A DNA stretch of 64,000 bases from Streptomyces sp. ISL-43 (GCF_018614195.1 NZ_JAGGOT010000002.1:366230-430229), one strand, 5' to 3'. Counted from the stretch's first letter, positions 39,172-47,808 are shown. Translations and numbers: made by a program. Notes: generated from the sequence alone by a model not told the origin.

Positions 39172-40017
39172 ATGTCCCTTACCGCTCACATACCCAGCCA
39201 CCGGAAGCCCCGCCGCAGCGCCTCGAAGCTCGCGGTCCGCGCCGGAGTTGCCGGTGGCGTCCTCAGCACCCTGGCCATGGCCGGCACGGCGAGTGCCACC
39301 CCCTCCGCCGAGCCCGCGCACGAGACCACGCTCGAAATGCCGGTCCTCGACCTGGACCTGAGCGCCGAGGTCTCCTCCGCGGTCACCAAGGCCGCCGAGA
39401 ACACCCGCGCCGCCGCCGTCGAGGGCGAGCTCAACGCCCTGGAGGAGAGCGCCCGCACCGGCGCCGCCGCCGAGGCGAAGCAGGCCAAGGCCGACGCGCA
39501 GCAGAAGGCCGACGCCGAGCAGAAGGCGAAGGAGGAGGCGGACCGCCAGGCCGGGGCCGAGCGCGCCAGCCGCAGCACCGCCCGCACCTCGCTCCAGGCC
39601 AAGTCGTCCTCCGGCGAGGGCTCCTCCTCGCAGGGCACGGGCACTGTCAGCGCCCCGGCGACCGGTTCCGCCGCCGCCATCGTGAACTTCGCCCGCGCGC
39701 AGGTCGGCAAGGCCTACGTCGTGGGTGGCACCGGCCCGTCCTCGTTCGACTGCTCGGGTCTCGTCCAGGCCGCGTACCGCACCGCCGGCGTCACCCTGCC
39801 GCGCATGTCGCAGGCGCAGTCCTCGGCCGGCACCTCGGTGTCCCTGAGCGCCCTTCAGCCGGGCGACATCCTGTACTGGGGCTCCAAGGGCAGCGCGTAC
39901 CACGTCGCCATCTACGTGGGCGGCGGCAAGTTCGTCGGCGCGCAGAACTCCGGCACGGGCATCGTCGAGCGCTCGCTGAGCTACGACAAGCCGACCGGCG
40001 CCGTCCGCGTCCTCTGA
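39172..40017 (+). CDS. Secreted NlpC/P60 peptidoglycan endopeptidase with coiled coil
   Basis: 281 aa from the ATG at 39172. A long basic signal peptide (RKPRRSASKLAVRAGVAGG) is cut near residue 42. It is followed by an Ala/Glu/Lys-rich coiled coil (about 60-140), a Ser/Gly linker and the C-terminal NlpC/P60 domain with catalytic Cys194 (FDCSG) and His244 (YHVAIY). It would cleave stem-peptide bonds in peptidoglycan during growth or septation, with the coiled coil giving autoinhibition or recruitment as in CwlO/RipA-like proteins. In-frame codons upstream to 39022 are not supported by a ribosome site. No clear ribosome site precedes the chosen ATG either. Confidence 0.88.
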   Translation: MSLTAHIPSHRKPRRSASKLAVRAGVAGGVLSTLAMAGTASATPSAEPAHETTLEMPVLDLDLSAEVSSAVTKAAENTRAAAVEGELNALEESARTGAAAEAKQAKADAQQKADAEQKAKEEADRQAGAERASRSTARTSLQAKSSSGEGSSSQGTGTVSAPATGSAAAIVNFARAQVGKAYVVGGTGPSSFDCSGLVQAAYRTAGVTLPRMSQAQSSAGTSVSLSALQPGDILYWGSKGSAYHVAIYVGGGKFVGAQNSGTGIVERSLSYDKPTGAVRVL

Positions 40018-40133
40018 TCCACCCCCGGTCCATCCCCGATCCGTCCCAGGCGACCCCGATCCACCGGTTCGCCCTGGTTCCCCCGGATCCCACCGGATGT
40101 GTCCTTCGCGTCCCGAGCCGCTCCCGGTGACGC

Positions 40134-40177
40134 GGAAGGCCGGTACTCCCCCGCACGGGGTCGAGTGCCGGCCTTCC
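40134..40177. terminator. Hairpin terminator after the NlpC/P60 gene
   Basis: GGAAGGCCGGTACT (40134-40147) pairs with AGTGCCGGCCTTCC (40164-40177), one wobble pair. It lies between convergent genes and may serve both. Confidence 0.75.
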
Positions 40178-40234
40178 GGCCGCTCCGGCGCCTCCTGGAG
40201 CCCCTGAGCACCGCTCTGGCGGCCTGCCGGCCCC

Positions 40235-41197
40235 TCAGGCGACCGCGGCCGCCAGCCTGAAGCGGGCCTCGCGCTGCGCCTTGTACAGCGCGAGCGTCTC
40301 GGCGTGCTCCTCGACGAGCCGCTCCTGGTGGGCCTTCTCGACCGCCCCCCAGACGCCTACGAGGTTCACCTCGTGCTTGCAGGCGACGTCGGCCTTGGCC
40401 GCGTTGACGGCCTTCGGGCCGCCCTGTTCGCTCTGCAGGCCGAGCTCCTCGATCACGTCGTACGGGGTCTTGATGCCGCTATAGCCCGATCTGCCCATGC
40501 ACGCCGACCATTTCTCCAGCACGGCGAGCACGCGCGAGTCGTTCTTGGACCGGTCGTGCGCCTCCGCCGCCAGCCCGAAGGTGAAGAGCAGGTCCACGCT
40601 GTCCTTCGTCGGCGCGTACAGCTTGCGGTAGGCCTCCCTCCCGCAACCCCCCGCCGGCACCTTCTGCCCGCCGGCCGTCAGTCCGCTGTCCACGGCCGCG
40701 GCCTCCTCCTCGTTCATGGCGTCGGGGGCCCGACCGCCCGGCGCGCCGCGCTGCTCGCCGTTCATGACGGCGTACGCGCTGTCGCTCAGCTCGGGGGCCG
40801 CGGGCTTGGCGGCGGAGCCCTCACCCCCGGTCGGGTCGTACCCGTAGGCGGCGGCGTAGGCGAGGTCGGCCGCCCCGAAGAGGTTGCGGTGGCGGTCCTC
40901 GGGGCCGCGGCCACCGGCGGGCTCGGACGACTTGGGCCCCTCGTACGCGAACCCGTAGCGGGCCATGCACCGGGAGAGCAGGCGCTGCTGCACCTGCCCC
41001 ATGCGGATCGACTCGGCCTCGGTGTCCGTGTACGCGTCCATGGGGAGGGCCAGCGCGGCCGTCGGCGGATTGACCTCGACCGGGCCGAGCTTCGGCTCGG
41101 CGCCCACCGCGCCGGCGACGCTCCCGCAGCCGGCCAGGAGCGCGGCCGCCGGCAGGGCGGCGAGGGCGGTGGTGCGGAGTCGGGTGCCGTTGCGCAT
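40235..41197 (-). CDS. Putative lipoprotein of unknown function
   Basis: 320 aa. The signal peptide ends in the lipobox LLAGC (Cys24), so the protein is probably anchored to the outer face of the membrane. The rest is helical and charged, with four further cysteines in similar settings (SRCMARYGF, AGGCGREAY, SACMGRSGY, VACKHEV), suggesting two disulfides. Met-Gly-X repeats of the CMxRxGY type recur twice. I do not recognise a characterised family; similar lipoproteins are common in Streptomyces. The gene follows the protease-inhibitor-like gene on the same strand with 30 bases between them. Confidence 0.72.
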   Translation of the reverse strand: MRNGTRLRTTALAALPAAALLAGCGSVAGAVGAEPKLGPVEVNPPTAALALPMDAYTDTEAESIRMGQVQQRLLSRCMARYGFAYEGPKSSEPAGGRGPEDRHRNLFGAADLAYAAAYGYDPTGGEGSAAKPAAPELSDSAYAVMNGEQRGAPGGRAPDAMNEEEAAAVDSGLTAGGQKVPAGGCGREAYRKLYAPTKDSVDLLFTFGLAAEAHDRSKNDSRVLAVLEKWSACMGRSGYSGIKTPYDVIEELGLQSEQGGPKAVNAAKADVACKHEVNLVGVWGAVEKAHQERLVEEHAETLALYKAQREARFRLAAAVA

Positions 41198-41227
41198 CGG
41201 GCGGAACTCCTTCGTCGGCGGCCTGGT

Positions 41228-41638
41228 TCAGGGGTGGAGGGTGTACTTGGCGGAGCTGATCCGGTTCTTGAAGGTGGTGGAGGCGTTGCCCTCGTAGTTC
41301 GAGGGGATCTCCCCGACGCTGCCGCCCAGATCCCTGTCCGTGCCGACCTTCCAGGCGTAGACGTCGCGGTTCCGGTAGGACTCGGTGTTGTCGTTCACGA
41401 CCGCGCCGCTGCCGGCGCAGGAGCCGCGGAAGGTGTCGTCGGCGAAGTTCAGGTCGTTGGTGACCAGGTCGAAGACGCAGCCGGTGCGGCCCGCGTAGTA
41501 GAAGAGCCCGAATTCCTGCTCTTCCAGATTTCCGTCCCTCGCCGAGGCGGCCGAGGGTCCGGCCGCGCCCAGGAGAAGGGCACCGGCGGAAAGGGTGGCG
41601 GCGGCGCCGGCCGCCAGCTTGAGAAGCGCCTTCTTCAT
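41228..41638 (-). CDS. Secreted peptidase-inhibitor I36-like protein
   Basis: 136 aa from the ATG at 41638 with AAGGAA upstream (a GTG three bases earlier is also possible). A typical signal peptide ends near residue 33 (AAGPSAASA). The mature part has two cysteines (RTGCVFD, RGSCAGS) and the pattern FKNRISSAKY near the end, as in the I36 family of Streptomyces metalloproteinase inhibitors (beta-gamma-crystallin fold). Inhibitor activity is inferred from family only. Its promoter region on the minus strand includes TTGACGGT near 41755-41770. Confidence 0.72.
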   Translation of the reverse strand: MKKALLKLAAGAAATLSAGALLLGAAGPSAASARDGNLEEQEFGLFYYAGRTGCVFDLVTNDLNFADDTFRGSCAGSGAVVNDNTESYRNRDVYAWKVGTDRDLGGSVGEIPSNYEGNASTTFKNRISSAKYTLHP

Positions 41639-42007
41639 CACGTATTCCTTGCCCTTGGGGTGAAATGCGGATGGTGCGGCGGGCCTCGACCGGAGAATTC
41701 GGCCCGGCCGGAATTCAACAGTCCGTCACTGACCATGAGCAAGCAGTTTCCGGCCTGATGGACCGTCAAAACAGTTGCCTCATAGCCAACTTGTCCACCT
41801 CGGGCCCGACTGCCTACCATCGCCGGCGCTCTCGCGGGGCCCCCGTCGCGGGCGGGCCGCCGAACCCCGGCCAAGGCGCGGGCGGGCGGGCGGGCGTGCG
41901 GCCGCGCGGGGGCCGCCCCGGGGGCGGGCGACTCGTACCGAACCGGCCGGAGCCCTGCGAAGATGGCCGGGGCGAGCACGCCCGAGTCACCCAGGAGGTG
42001 GTGATCC
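41639..42007. other. 369-base intergenic region, divergent promoters
   Basis: No gene is supported. The left third is AT-richer and contains a minus-strand TTGACG -35-like element for the I36-like gene. The rest is extremely GC-rich (about 41860-41940, runs of GGGCGGGC). A ribosome site AGGAGG at 41993-41998 serves the GTG at 42008. Confidence 0.5.
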
Positions 42008-42376
42008 GTGATCACCAGGCCGTCCGACGAAGCCCCCGGCCACGGCTCCGGCGCCCGTCCGCCCGGCGGTCCCGCAGCCGTCCCCGCCGAGGCCGCCGAC
42101 CCCACCCCGGTCCGGGCCGCCGCCGGGCTCGGGCTGCTGGCGCTGGGCGGCTGGCTGCTGACCACCGCCCGCCCGTGGCACAAGCCCGGCTCCCCCCTCG
42201 TCCTCGGCCTCGACTGGGCGGCCTCGGGGGCACTGCTGATCTGCGGGCTGGTGCTGCTGACCCGCTGCATCCGGACGGTCCACGGCGCGGACGAATCCCC
42301 GTACGAGCCCGCGGGCGATACCCCCCACGACCGGACGGGCCGCACCGGGGACGTCCCCCCGGCGCGGCCCGCCTGA
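42008..42376 (+). CDS. Small membrane protein, unknown function
   Basis: 122 aa from the GTG at 42008, with AGGAGG nine bases upstream. A Pro/Ala-rich N-terminus is followed by two membrane helices (about 38-53 and 66-85: AAGLGLLALGGWLL, then ASGALLICGLVLLTRC) and a hydrophilic tail. No motif identifies a function. Its last codons (GCGGCCCGCCTGA) fall inside a decayed copy of the repeat described at 42494 and 43382. Confidence 0.6.
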   Translation: MITRPSDEAPGHGSGARPPGGPAAVPAEAADPTPVRAAAGLGLLALGGWLLTTARPWHKPGSPLVLGLDWAASGALLICGLVLLTRCIRTVHGADESPYEPAGDTPHDRTGRTGDVPPARPA

Positions 42377-42392
42377 ACGACCCGCCCCCACG

Positions 42393-42414
42393 TCAGGCCT
42401 CGGGGCCACCTCGG
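42393..42414. repeat. Decayed third copy of the menJ-like gene 3' end
   Basis: TCAGGCCTCGGGGCCACCTCGG differs by a few bases from 42520-42542 and from the genuine gene end at 43408-43427. It is followed by GATCATCGACGTCTGAGGG (42445-42463), which resembles the end of vapC (GTCGTCAACGTCTGAGTG at 43332-43349). Confidence 0.5.
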
Positions 42415-42493
42415 TTCCACCGGGGTAGGGATCGGGCGAAGAAGATCATCGACGTCTGAGGGTTCAACCGCCGTGATCCGGGCCGCCCAGCCA

Positions 42494-42539
42494 TGTGCCG
42501 AGCGGCCCGCCTTGAAGGATCAAGCCTTGGGGGCCACCT
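42494..42539. repeat. Direct repeat, left copy (duplicate of menJ-like 3' end)
   Basis: 46 bases that match 43382-43427 at 45 positions (the only difference is A/G at 42523/43411). The right copy contains the last six codons and stop of the menJ-like gene, so the left copy is the duplicate. The two copies lie 888 bases apart and bracket vapBC. Confidence 0.85.
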
Positions 42540-42660
42540 CGGTTTCCCTGAGTCAGAGGTGATTCACGGGACACCCGCGCCAGGCCTGGCAGGCCGGGGG
42601 CGATTCCTTGCGCCACACGGCCCACGAGATTTTTCCTACCGGCGGTGTTACGTTTTAGGT

Positions 42661-42903
42661 ATGAGCAGCCACGTAGCCCACCAGGCCGCCGAGCGGGCAG
42701 GTAAGAGATCCGTGTCGCTGGCGCAATCGTTGATCAAGGAAGTTGAGGAGCGCACCGGCAAGAACGGCTTCTCCTCCGTCGTGGCCGAAGCCTTGGAAGA
42801 GTGGCTCGCCGCTCAGAAGCTCCGTGAGGTCGTGACCGCCGACCGCAAGGAATTCGGCCCCGTCTCCGCCGAAGCACGGCGGCAGGCGGAACAGGAGTGG
42901 TGA
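42661..42903 (+). CDS. vapB: VapB-like antitoxin
   Basis: 80 aa from the ATG at 42661. It has a short DNA-binding N-terminus with a helix pair (KRSVSLAQSLIKEVEERTGKN... FSSVVAEALEEWLAA) of the ribbon-helix-helix class and a toxin-binding tail (FGPVSAEARRQAEQEW). No ribosome site precedes the ATG; TTACGT lies 8-13 bases upstream, which would fit a leaderless transcript. It overlaps vapC by four bases (GTGA). Confidence 0.8.
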   Translation: MSSHVAHQAAERAGKRSVSLAQSLIKEVEERTGKNGFSSVVAEALEEWLAAQKLREVVTADRKEFGPVSAEARRQAEQEW

Positions 42904-43346
42904 GCAAGCGCCTCAAGATCAAGGCCAAGAGCGAGGGCACGCTCGTCCTGGACGCACAAGGACTTTCGCTGCACGTCGACGGCGACGAGGGGATGCGTGC
43001 GCGCATCGAGGTCGCCCAGCAGAGCGGCCGGCGCGTGGCGCTGTCCGCCCTGACACCCTTGGAAGTACGCGGAACCGGGGAAGCCGCCAAGCGGCTCCGG
43101 TTCCTGCTGTCGCGGTTCGACGTGAAGCCTGTCAGTGACGCCGTGATGGACGCCGCGGCAAAGCTGCTGGACGCCTCGGGCCTCGACGGACACGAGTGCC
43201 TGGTGGATGCGCTCGTGGTGGCCACGGCCGCCCTTTGCACACCCCCGGTACTGCTGGTGACCTCCGACAAGTCGCACATCCTGGCCCTGTGCAAGGCCGC
43301 CGAACAACTCCCCGGCGCACCGACGGTGAAAGTCGTCAACGTCTGA
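42900..43346 (+). CDS. vapC: VapC-like PIN-domain toxin
   Basis: 148 aa from the GTG at 42900 (the GTG at 42897 is equivalent). The PIN ribonuclease acidic residues are in place: Asp18 (LVLDAQ), Glu55 (TPLEVRG), Asp103 (CLVDALVVATA) and Asp123 (VTSDKSH). VapC toxins cut tRNA or rRNA when released from VapB. The GTG overlaps the antitoxin stop. The pair sits between two near-identical repeats derived from the end of the next gene, evidence of insertion as a small cassette. No integrase or transposase is present. Confidence 0.85.
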   Translation: MSKRLKIKAKSEGTLVLDAQGLSLHVDGDEGMRARIEVAQQSGRRVALSALTPLEVRGTGEAAKRLRFLLSRFDVKPVSDAVMDAAAKLLDASGLDGHECLVDALVVATAALCTPPVLLVTSDKSHILALCKAAEQLPGAPTVKVVNV

Positions 43347-43366
43347 GTGTTCGGCCGGCACCCGCC

Positions 43367-43396
43367 GGGCCGCTCGGCATCTGTGCCGAGCGGCCC
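43367..43396. terminator. Bidirectional terminator between vapC and the menJ-like gene
   Basis: GGGCCGCTCGGCA (43367-43379) and TGCCGAGCGGCCC (43384-43396) form a perfect 13-bp stem with a four-base loop TCTG. It overlaps the left end of the right repeat copy. Confidence 0.8.
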
Positions 43397-43427
43397 GCCT
43401 TGAAGGATCAGGCCTTGGGGGCCACCT
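43382..43427. repeat. Direct repeat, right copy (true 3' end of menJ-like gene)
   Basis: Partner of 42494-42539. It includes the stop codon (43408-43410), the last six codons and 26 downstream bases of the minus-strand reductase gene. Confidence 0.85.
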
Positions 43428-44691
43428 TCGAGAGGCCGTTGATGATGCGGTCCATCGCGTCGCCGCCCGTCGGGTCGGTCAGGTTGGCCAGCATCTTCAG
43501 GGTGAACTTCATCAGCACCGGGTGGCTCAGGCCGCGCTGGGCGGCGATCTTCATGATCTTCGGGTTGCCGATGAGCTTCACGAAGGCGCGGCCCAGCGTG
43601 TAGTAGCCGCCGTAGGTCTCCTTGAGCACCTTCGGGTAGCTGTGCAGGGTCAGTTCGCGCAGCGCGGGGGTGGAGCGGGCGTGTGCCTGGACGATGACGT
43701 CGGCGGCGATCTGGCCCGACTCCATCGCGTAGGCGATGCCCTCGCCGTTGAACGGGTTGACGAGGCCGCCCGCGTCACCGACGAGCAGCAGGCCCTTGGT
43801 GTAGTGCGGCTGGCGGTTGAAGGCCATCGGCAGGGCCGCGCCGCGGATGGGCTGCGTCATGTTCTCGGGGGTGTAGCCCCAGTCCTCGGGCATGGACGCG
43901 CACCAGGCCTTGAGGACCTCGCGCCAGTCCAGCTCCTTGAAGGCGGAGGAGGAGTTGAGGATGCCGAGGCCGACGTTGGAGGTGCCGTCGCCCATGCCGA
44001 AGATCCAGCCGTAGCCGGGCAGCAGCCGGTCCTCGGCGCCGCGCCGGTCCCACAGCTCCAGCCACGACTCCAGGTAGTCGTCGTCGTGCCGGGGCGAGGT
44101 GAAGTACGTGCGCACGGCCACGCCCATCGGGCGGTCCTCGCGGCGGTGCAGGCCCATCGCGAGGGACAGCCGCGAGGAGTTGCCGTCGGCCGCGACGACC
44201 AGCGGGGCGCTGAAGGTGACCGGGGTCTTCTCCTCGCCCAGCTTGGCCTGCACGCCCGTGATGTGGCCGGTGCGGGGGTCGCGGACGGGCTCGCCGACGT
44301 TGCAGCGCTCGTAGAGGCGGGCGCCCGCCTTCTGCGCCTGGCGGGCCAGCGTCTCGTCGAAGTCGTCGCGCTTGCGCACGAGTCCGTAATCGGGGAAGGA
44401 GGCCAGCTCCGGCCAGTCCAGCTGGAGGCGCTGACCGCCACCGATGATCCGCAGGCCCTTGTTGCGGAGCCAGCCCGCCTCCTCGGAGACGTCGATGCCC
44501 ATCGACACCAGCTGCTTGGTGGCGCGCGGGGTCAGGCCGTCGCCGCAGACCTTCTCGCGCGGGAACGCCGTCTTCTCCAGGAGCAGGACGTCGAGTCCGG
44601 CCTTCGCCAGGTAGTAGGCGGTGGTCGAGCCGGCGGGCCCGGCCCCGACGACGATCACGTCCGCGGAGTGTTCGGAGAGGGGCTCGGTCAC
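43408..44691 (-). CDS. Geranylgeranyl reductase family flavoprotein, probable menaquinone reductase (MenJ-like)
   Basis: FAD-dependent oxidoreductase, 427 aa from the GTG at 44691 (GGGAGA upstream; 15 earlier codons are not supported). The dinucleotide motif VIVVGAGPAGSTTAYYLAKAG is followed by the family block KVCGDGLTPRATKQL. GDAGGLVNPFNGEGIAYAMESG binds the FAD ribityl part. In mycobacteria MenJ saturates one isoprene unit of menaquinone. Position next to menG and mqnC supports that role here. Its 3' end is duplicated on the far side of vapBC. Confidence 0.88.
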   Translation of the reverse strand: MTEPLSEHSADVIVVGAGPAGSTTAYYLAKAGLDVLLLEKTAFPREKVCGDGLTPRATKQLVSMGIDVSEEAGWLRNKGLRIIGGGQRLQLDWPELASFPDYGLVRKRDDFDETLARQAQKAGARLYERCNVGEPVRDPRTGHITGVQAKLGEEKTPVTFSAPLVVAADGNSSRLSLAMGLHRREDRPMGVAVRTYFTSPRHDDDYLESWLELWDRRGAEDRLLPGYGWIFGMGDGTSNVGLGILNSSSAFKELDWREVLKAWCASMPEDWGYTPENMTQPIRGAALPMAFNRQPHYTKGLLLVGDAGGLVNPFNGEGIAYAMESGQIAADVIVQAHARSTPALRELTLHSYPKVLKETYGGYYTLGRAFVKLIGNPKIMKIAAQRGLSHPVLMKFTLKMLANLTDPTGGDAMDRIINGLSKVAPKA

Positions 44692-44788
44692 AGCGGGGTC
44701 TCCCGAAGGCTCGATAAGGGGTGCCCAACGGCACAAGACACGTGCAGTCTATGCAGCGAGAGAGATCACGATCCGAAGGGCTGCCCTG

Positions 44789-45319
44789 ATGACCACCTCG
44801 CCGACCCGGCCACTGCCCACCGTCCAGCTCCGTGTGCCCACGGACGAGGACGCGCGCGCCTGGCACGGCGTCTTCGACGACGCCGAGGTCATGGAGTTCC
44901 TCGGCGGACCGGCCGAGCTGTCCGCGTACGAGGAGTTCACCGCGCGCCAGCGCATGCACGACGCGCAGCTCGGCTACTGCCTGTGGACGCTGCTGGACGA
45001 CGAGGGCGAGGTCCTCGGCTTCACGGGGGCCCAGCCGTGGCCCGCGGCGAAGGAGTGGGGGCCGGTCGGGGAGATCGAGATCGGCTGGCGGCTGGGGCGG
45101 GCGGCGTGGGGGCAGGGCTACGCGTACGCCGCTGCGCTGGCGACGCTGGAGCGGGTGCGGAAGGCGGGGCTTTCGCGGGTGGTGGCGATGATCGATGACT
45201 CCAACGTCCGGTCGATCGCGGTGGCGGAGCGGCTGGGGATGGACCTGGAGGAGCGGTTCCCGCTGCCGAGCGGGACCCGGTACGGGCGGCGCTACGTCCT
45301 TTCCCTGCGGGACGAGTAG
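44789..45319 (+). CDS. GNAT-family N-acetyltransferase
   Basis: 176 aa from the ATG at 44789. RimJ/RimL-like GNAT domain: the acceptor part begins LRVPTDEDARAWHGVF, the acetyl-CoA loop is GRAAWGQGYAYAAALATL, and the C-terminal VAMIDDSNVRSIAVAERLGM is typical. Divergent from the menJ-like gene. The acceptor (protein N-terminus, antibiotic or small amine) cannot be predicted. Confidence 0.88.
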   Translation: MTTSPTRPLPTVQLRVPTDEDARAWHGVFDDAEVMEFLGGPAELSAYEEFTARQRMHDAQLGYCLWTLLDDEGEVLGFTGAQPWPAAKEWGPVGEIEIGWRLGRAAWGQGYAYAAALATLERVRKAGLSRVVAMIDDSNVRSIAVAERLGMDLEERFPLPSGTRYGRRYVLSLRDE

Positions 45320-45403
45320 GCGGCCGCTGCGCGGGCTCGTCCCCTACCCGCCCTTCCACCGTTCCCCGGGCTGTGATGGGCCGGCGCCGGGGGCCGGTGC
45401 GGG

Positions 45404-46315
45404 TCAGAAGACCGAAAGGCCGGTCAAGGTGGTGAAGCGGTCCAAGGCGGCGACGGCGGCGACCGAGTTGCCCTGGGGGTCCAGGCCGGGGCTCCAGGCG
45501 GCCAGGGTGCACGCGCCGGGAACCACCGCCACGATTCCGCCGCCGACGCCGCTCTTGCCCGGCAGGCCGACGCGGTAGGCGAACTCCCCCGCCGCGTCGT
45601 AGGTCCCGCACGTCAGCATGACCGCGTTGATCTGCTTCGCCTCGCTGCGGGTCAGCAGCCGCGTGCCGTCCGCGCGCAGGCCGTGCCGGGCCAGGAAGCG
45701 GCCGGCGCGCGCGAGGTCCGCGCAGGACATCTCGATCGAGCACTGCCAGAAGTAGTGCTCCAGCAGGGCCGGCACCGGGTTGTCCAGGTTGCCGTAGCTC
45801 GCCATGAAGTGGGCGAGCGCGGCGTTGCGGTCGCCGTGCTCGGATTCGGAGGCGGCGACCTCCGCGTCGAAGCCGAGGTCAGGGTTCAGGCTCTCCTCCT
45901 GCAGGAAGCGCAGCAGTTCGCTGCTCGCGTCGCCCGTCAGCGTCTGGAGCCGGTCGGTGACGACGAGCGCGCCCGCGTTGATGAACGGGTTGCGCGGGAT
46001 GCCGTTCTCGTACTCCAGCTGCACCAGGGAGTTGAAGGGATTGCCGGAGGGTTCCCGGCCCACCCGCTCCCACAGGCTGTCGCCGCCTTCGGCGAGCGCG
46101 AGGGCCAGCGCGAAGACCTTGGTGATGGACTGGGCGGAGAAGGGGGTGCGCCAGTCCCCGACTCCGAAGACGTTGCCGTCGAGGTCGGCGACGGCCATCC
46201 CGAACTGCCGCGGGTCCACGGACGCCAGCGCCGGGATGTACTCGGCGGGCGTCCCGCTGCCGACCAGCGGGGCGATGTCCTTCGCGACCTGTTCCAGCAG
46301 CGCCTGGTAGTCCAC
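45404..46315 (-). CDS. glsA: Glutaminase
   Basis: Glutaminase A (serine-dependent beta-lactamase fold), 303 aa, hydrolysing glutamine to glutamate and ammonia. The catalytic SxxK is Ser63-Ile-Thr-Lys66 (AQSITKVF). Other family blocks are EYENGIPRNPFINAGALV, SEHGDRNAALAHFMASYGN and LPGKSGVGGGIVAVVPG. The start is GTG at 46315, only six bases after the menG stop, so it is probably co-transcribed with menG although not functionally related in an obvious way. Confidence 0.95.
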   Translation of the reverse strand: MDYQALLEQVAKDIAPLVGSGTPAEYIPALASVDPRQFGMAVADLDGNVFGVGDWRTPFSAQSITKVFALALALAEGGDSLWERVGREPSGNPFNSLVQLEYENGIPRNPFINAGALVVTDRLQTLTGDASSELLRFLQEESLNPDLGFDAEVAASESEHGDRNAALAHFMASYGNLDNPVPALLEHYFWQCSIEMSCADLARAGRFLARHGLRADGTRLLTRSEAKQINAVMLTCGTYDAAGEFAYRVGLPGKSGVGGGIVAVVPGACTLAAWSPGLDPQGNSVAAVAALDRFTTLTGLSVF

Positions 46316-46321
46316 GGCGAA

Positions 46322-47014
46322 CTACTCCTTGGTACCGCGGTGCAGGGCCACGATGCCGCCGCTCAGGTTGCGCCAGGCGACCTTGGACCAGCCGGCCTTC
46401 TGCAGCAGCGCGGCCAGCGCCGGCTGGTCGGGCCAGGCGCGGATGGAGTCGGCGAGGTACACGTACGCGTCCGGGTTGGAGGAGACCGCGCGGGCCACCG
46501 GCGGCATCGCGCGCATCAGGTACTCGGTGTACACGGTCCGGAAGGGCGCCCAGGTGGGCTGCGAGAACTCGCAGATCACGACCTGGCCGCCGGGCTTCGT
46601 GACCCGGTACAGCTCGCGCAGGGCGGCGTCGGTGTCCTGGACGTTGCGCAGGCCGAAGGAGATGGTGACCGAGTCGAAGACGCCGTCCTTGAACGGGAGC
46701 TTCGTCGCGTCGCCGGCGGTGAGCGGGAGCCAGGGGTTGCGCTTCTTGCCCTCGCGGAGCATGCCGAGGGAGAAGTCGCAGGGGACGACGTACGCGCCGG
46801 TCGCGGCGAAGGGCAGCGAGGACGTGGCCGTCCCGGCGGCCAGGTCCAGGACCAGGTGCCCGGGGCGCGCTCCGACCGCCTTGGCGACCTCCTTGCGCCA
46901 CAGGCGGGCCTGCCCGAGGGAGAGGACGTCGTTGGTGAGGTCGTAGTTCGCCGCCACGCCGTCGAACATGGAGGCGACTTCGTGCGGCTGCTTGTCCAGG
47001 GAAGCGGTGGTCAC
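46322..47014 (-). CDS. menG: Demethylmenaquinone methyltransferase
   Basis: SAM-dependent C-methyltransferase of the UbiE/MenG family, last step of menaquinone synthesis. 230 aa from the GTG at 47014, with GAGGGG upstream. Family motifs are [17 protein letters not shown] at the N-terminus, SAM-binding [33 protein letters not shown] and [12 protein letters not shown]. It is followed six bases later by glsA. Its product is the menaquinone used by both complex I systems. Confidence 0.95.
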   Translation of the reverse strand: MTTASLDKQPHEVASMFDGVAANYDLTNDVLSLGQARLWRKEVAKAVGARPGHLVLDLAAGTATSSLPFAATGAYVVPCDFSLGMLREGKKRNPWLPLTAGDATKLPFKDGVFDSVTISFGLRNVQDTDAALRELYRVTKPGGQVVICEFSQPTWAPFRTVYTEYLMRAMPPVARAVSSNPDAYVYLADSIRAWPDQPALAALLQKAGWSKVAWRNLSGGIVALHRGTKE

Positions 47015-47147
47015 TGGCGTTGGCCCCTCGGGTCTCTGCGGTGCGGTACGGGTGCGGTGCACGGCGGATCGGTGCGCGGCACCGCTGGTGCGTCGTGCGT
47101 GCTCTGCGGGTACCCGGCCATTCTCGCAGGCCGCACCCGCCGTCCGC

Positions 47148-47801
47148 TCAGCGGCGGCGGTGCAGCAGCCGCCCGCCGATGACCGTGGCCACGCAGCTGG
47201 TCGGGCCCTGCTCGAACAGCTCCGCCGGGCCGGCCACCGCGAAGGCCGCGAAGCGGGCCGGGGCGCCGGGCTCCAGGACCCCGTGGAAGGCCTGCTCGGC
47301 CGAGTCCCGCCCGGCGAAGGGGTTCAGTCCGGCCGGGCCCTCGTAGGGGGTGGGCGGCAGGATGGTGAGGCCGGAGCGGGCCACCGCGGTCCGTACGGAC
47401 GGGACGGTGATGCGCCCGGTCAGCGCGACCACCCCGCGGGCGAGGAGCTTCTGCGTGCCGCGCCGGGCGCTGTTGCCCCAGCGGGCTTCGGTCATCTTCA
47501 GGCCGGCCAGTGCCTCGGCGCCGCTGATCGGCTCGGCCCCGAGCTCGGTGATCTCGTAAGGGTCGTCCGGGTAGTACGTGCGCTCCAGCAGCTCGTCGCC
47601 GCCGCGCACCAGCAGCCCCGGGGTCAGCACCCCGGGCCAGCTGCGGGCCCGCGCGTGCGGGTAGGCGGCGGCGAGCTCCTGGTACGGGCCCACCCGGGCG
47701 ATCCGGTCGCCCTCGACCAGGACCGCGCCGCCGGGAAGCGGCGCGGATCCGGGACCGGTGAGGCCGGTGACGAGGAGTTCTGCGGTGTGGATCGTCAGCA
47801 C
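47148..47801 (-). CDS. Imidazolonepropionase-like (degenerate amidohydrolase) protein
   Basis: 217 aa. The beginning ([31 protein letters not shown]) and end ([15 protein letters not shown]...[14 protein letters not shown]) are the two halves of the composite beta-sandwich of amidohydrolases. The metal-dependent barrel is reduced to about 120 residues, and the HxH that normally follows the TPGL strand is absent ([12 protein letters not shown]). It therefore lacks the metal site. It lies seven bases after mqnC in the same operon, so a structural or regulatory role in the futalosine pathway is plausible but not shown. Confidence 0.78.
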   Translation of the reverse strand: MLTIHTAELLVTGLTGPGSAPLPGGAVLVEGDRIARVGPYQELAAAYPHARARSWPGVLTPGLLVRGGDELLERTYYPDDPYEITELGAEPISGAEALAGLKMTEARWGNSARRGTQKLLARGVVALTGRITVPSVRTAVARSGLTILPPTPYEGPAGLNPFAGRDSAEQAFHGVLEPGAPARFAAFAVAGPAELFEQGPTSCVATVIGGRLLHRRR

Positions 47802-47808
47802 GGGCGCG

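Noticed and set aside
42391..43430. Transposon or integrase-driven element around vapBC
   Set aside because: No recombinase gene, no terminal inverted repeats; the repeats are copies of a gene end rather than element ends, so only the duplication itself is reported.
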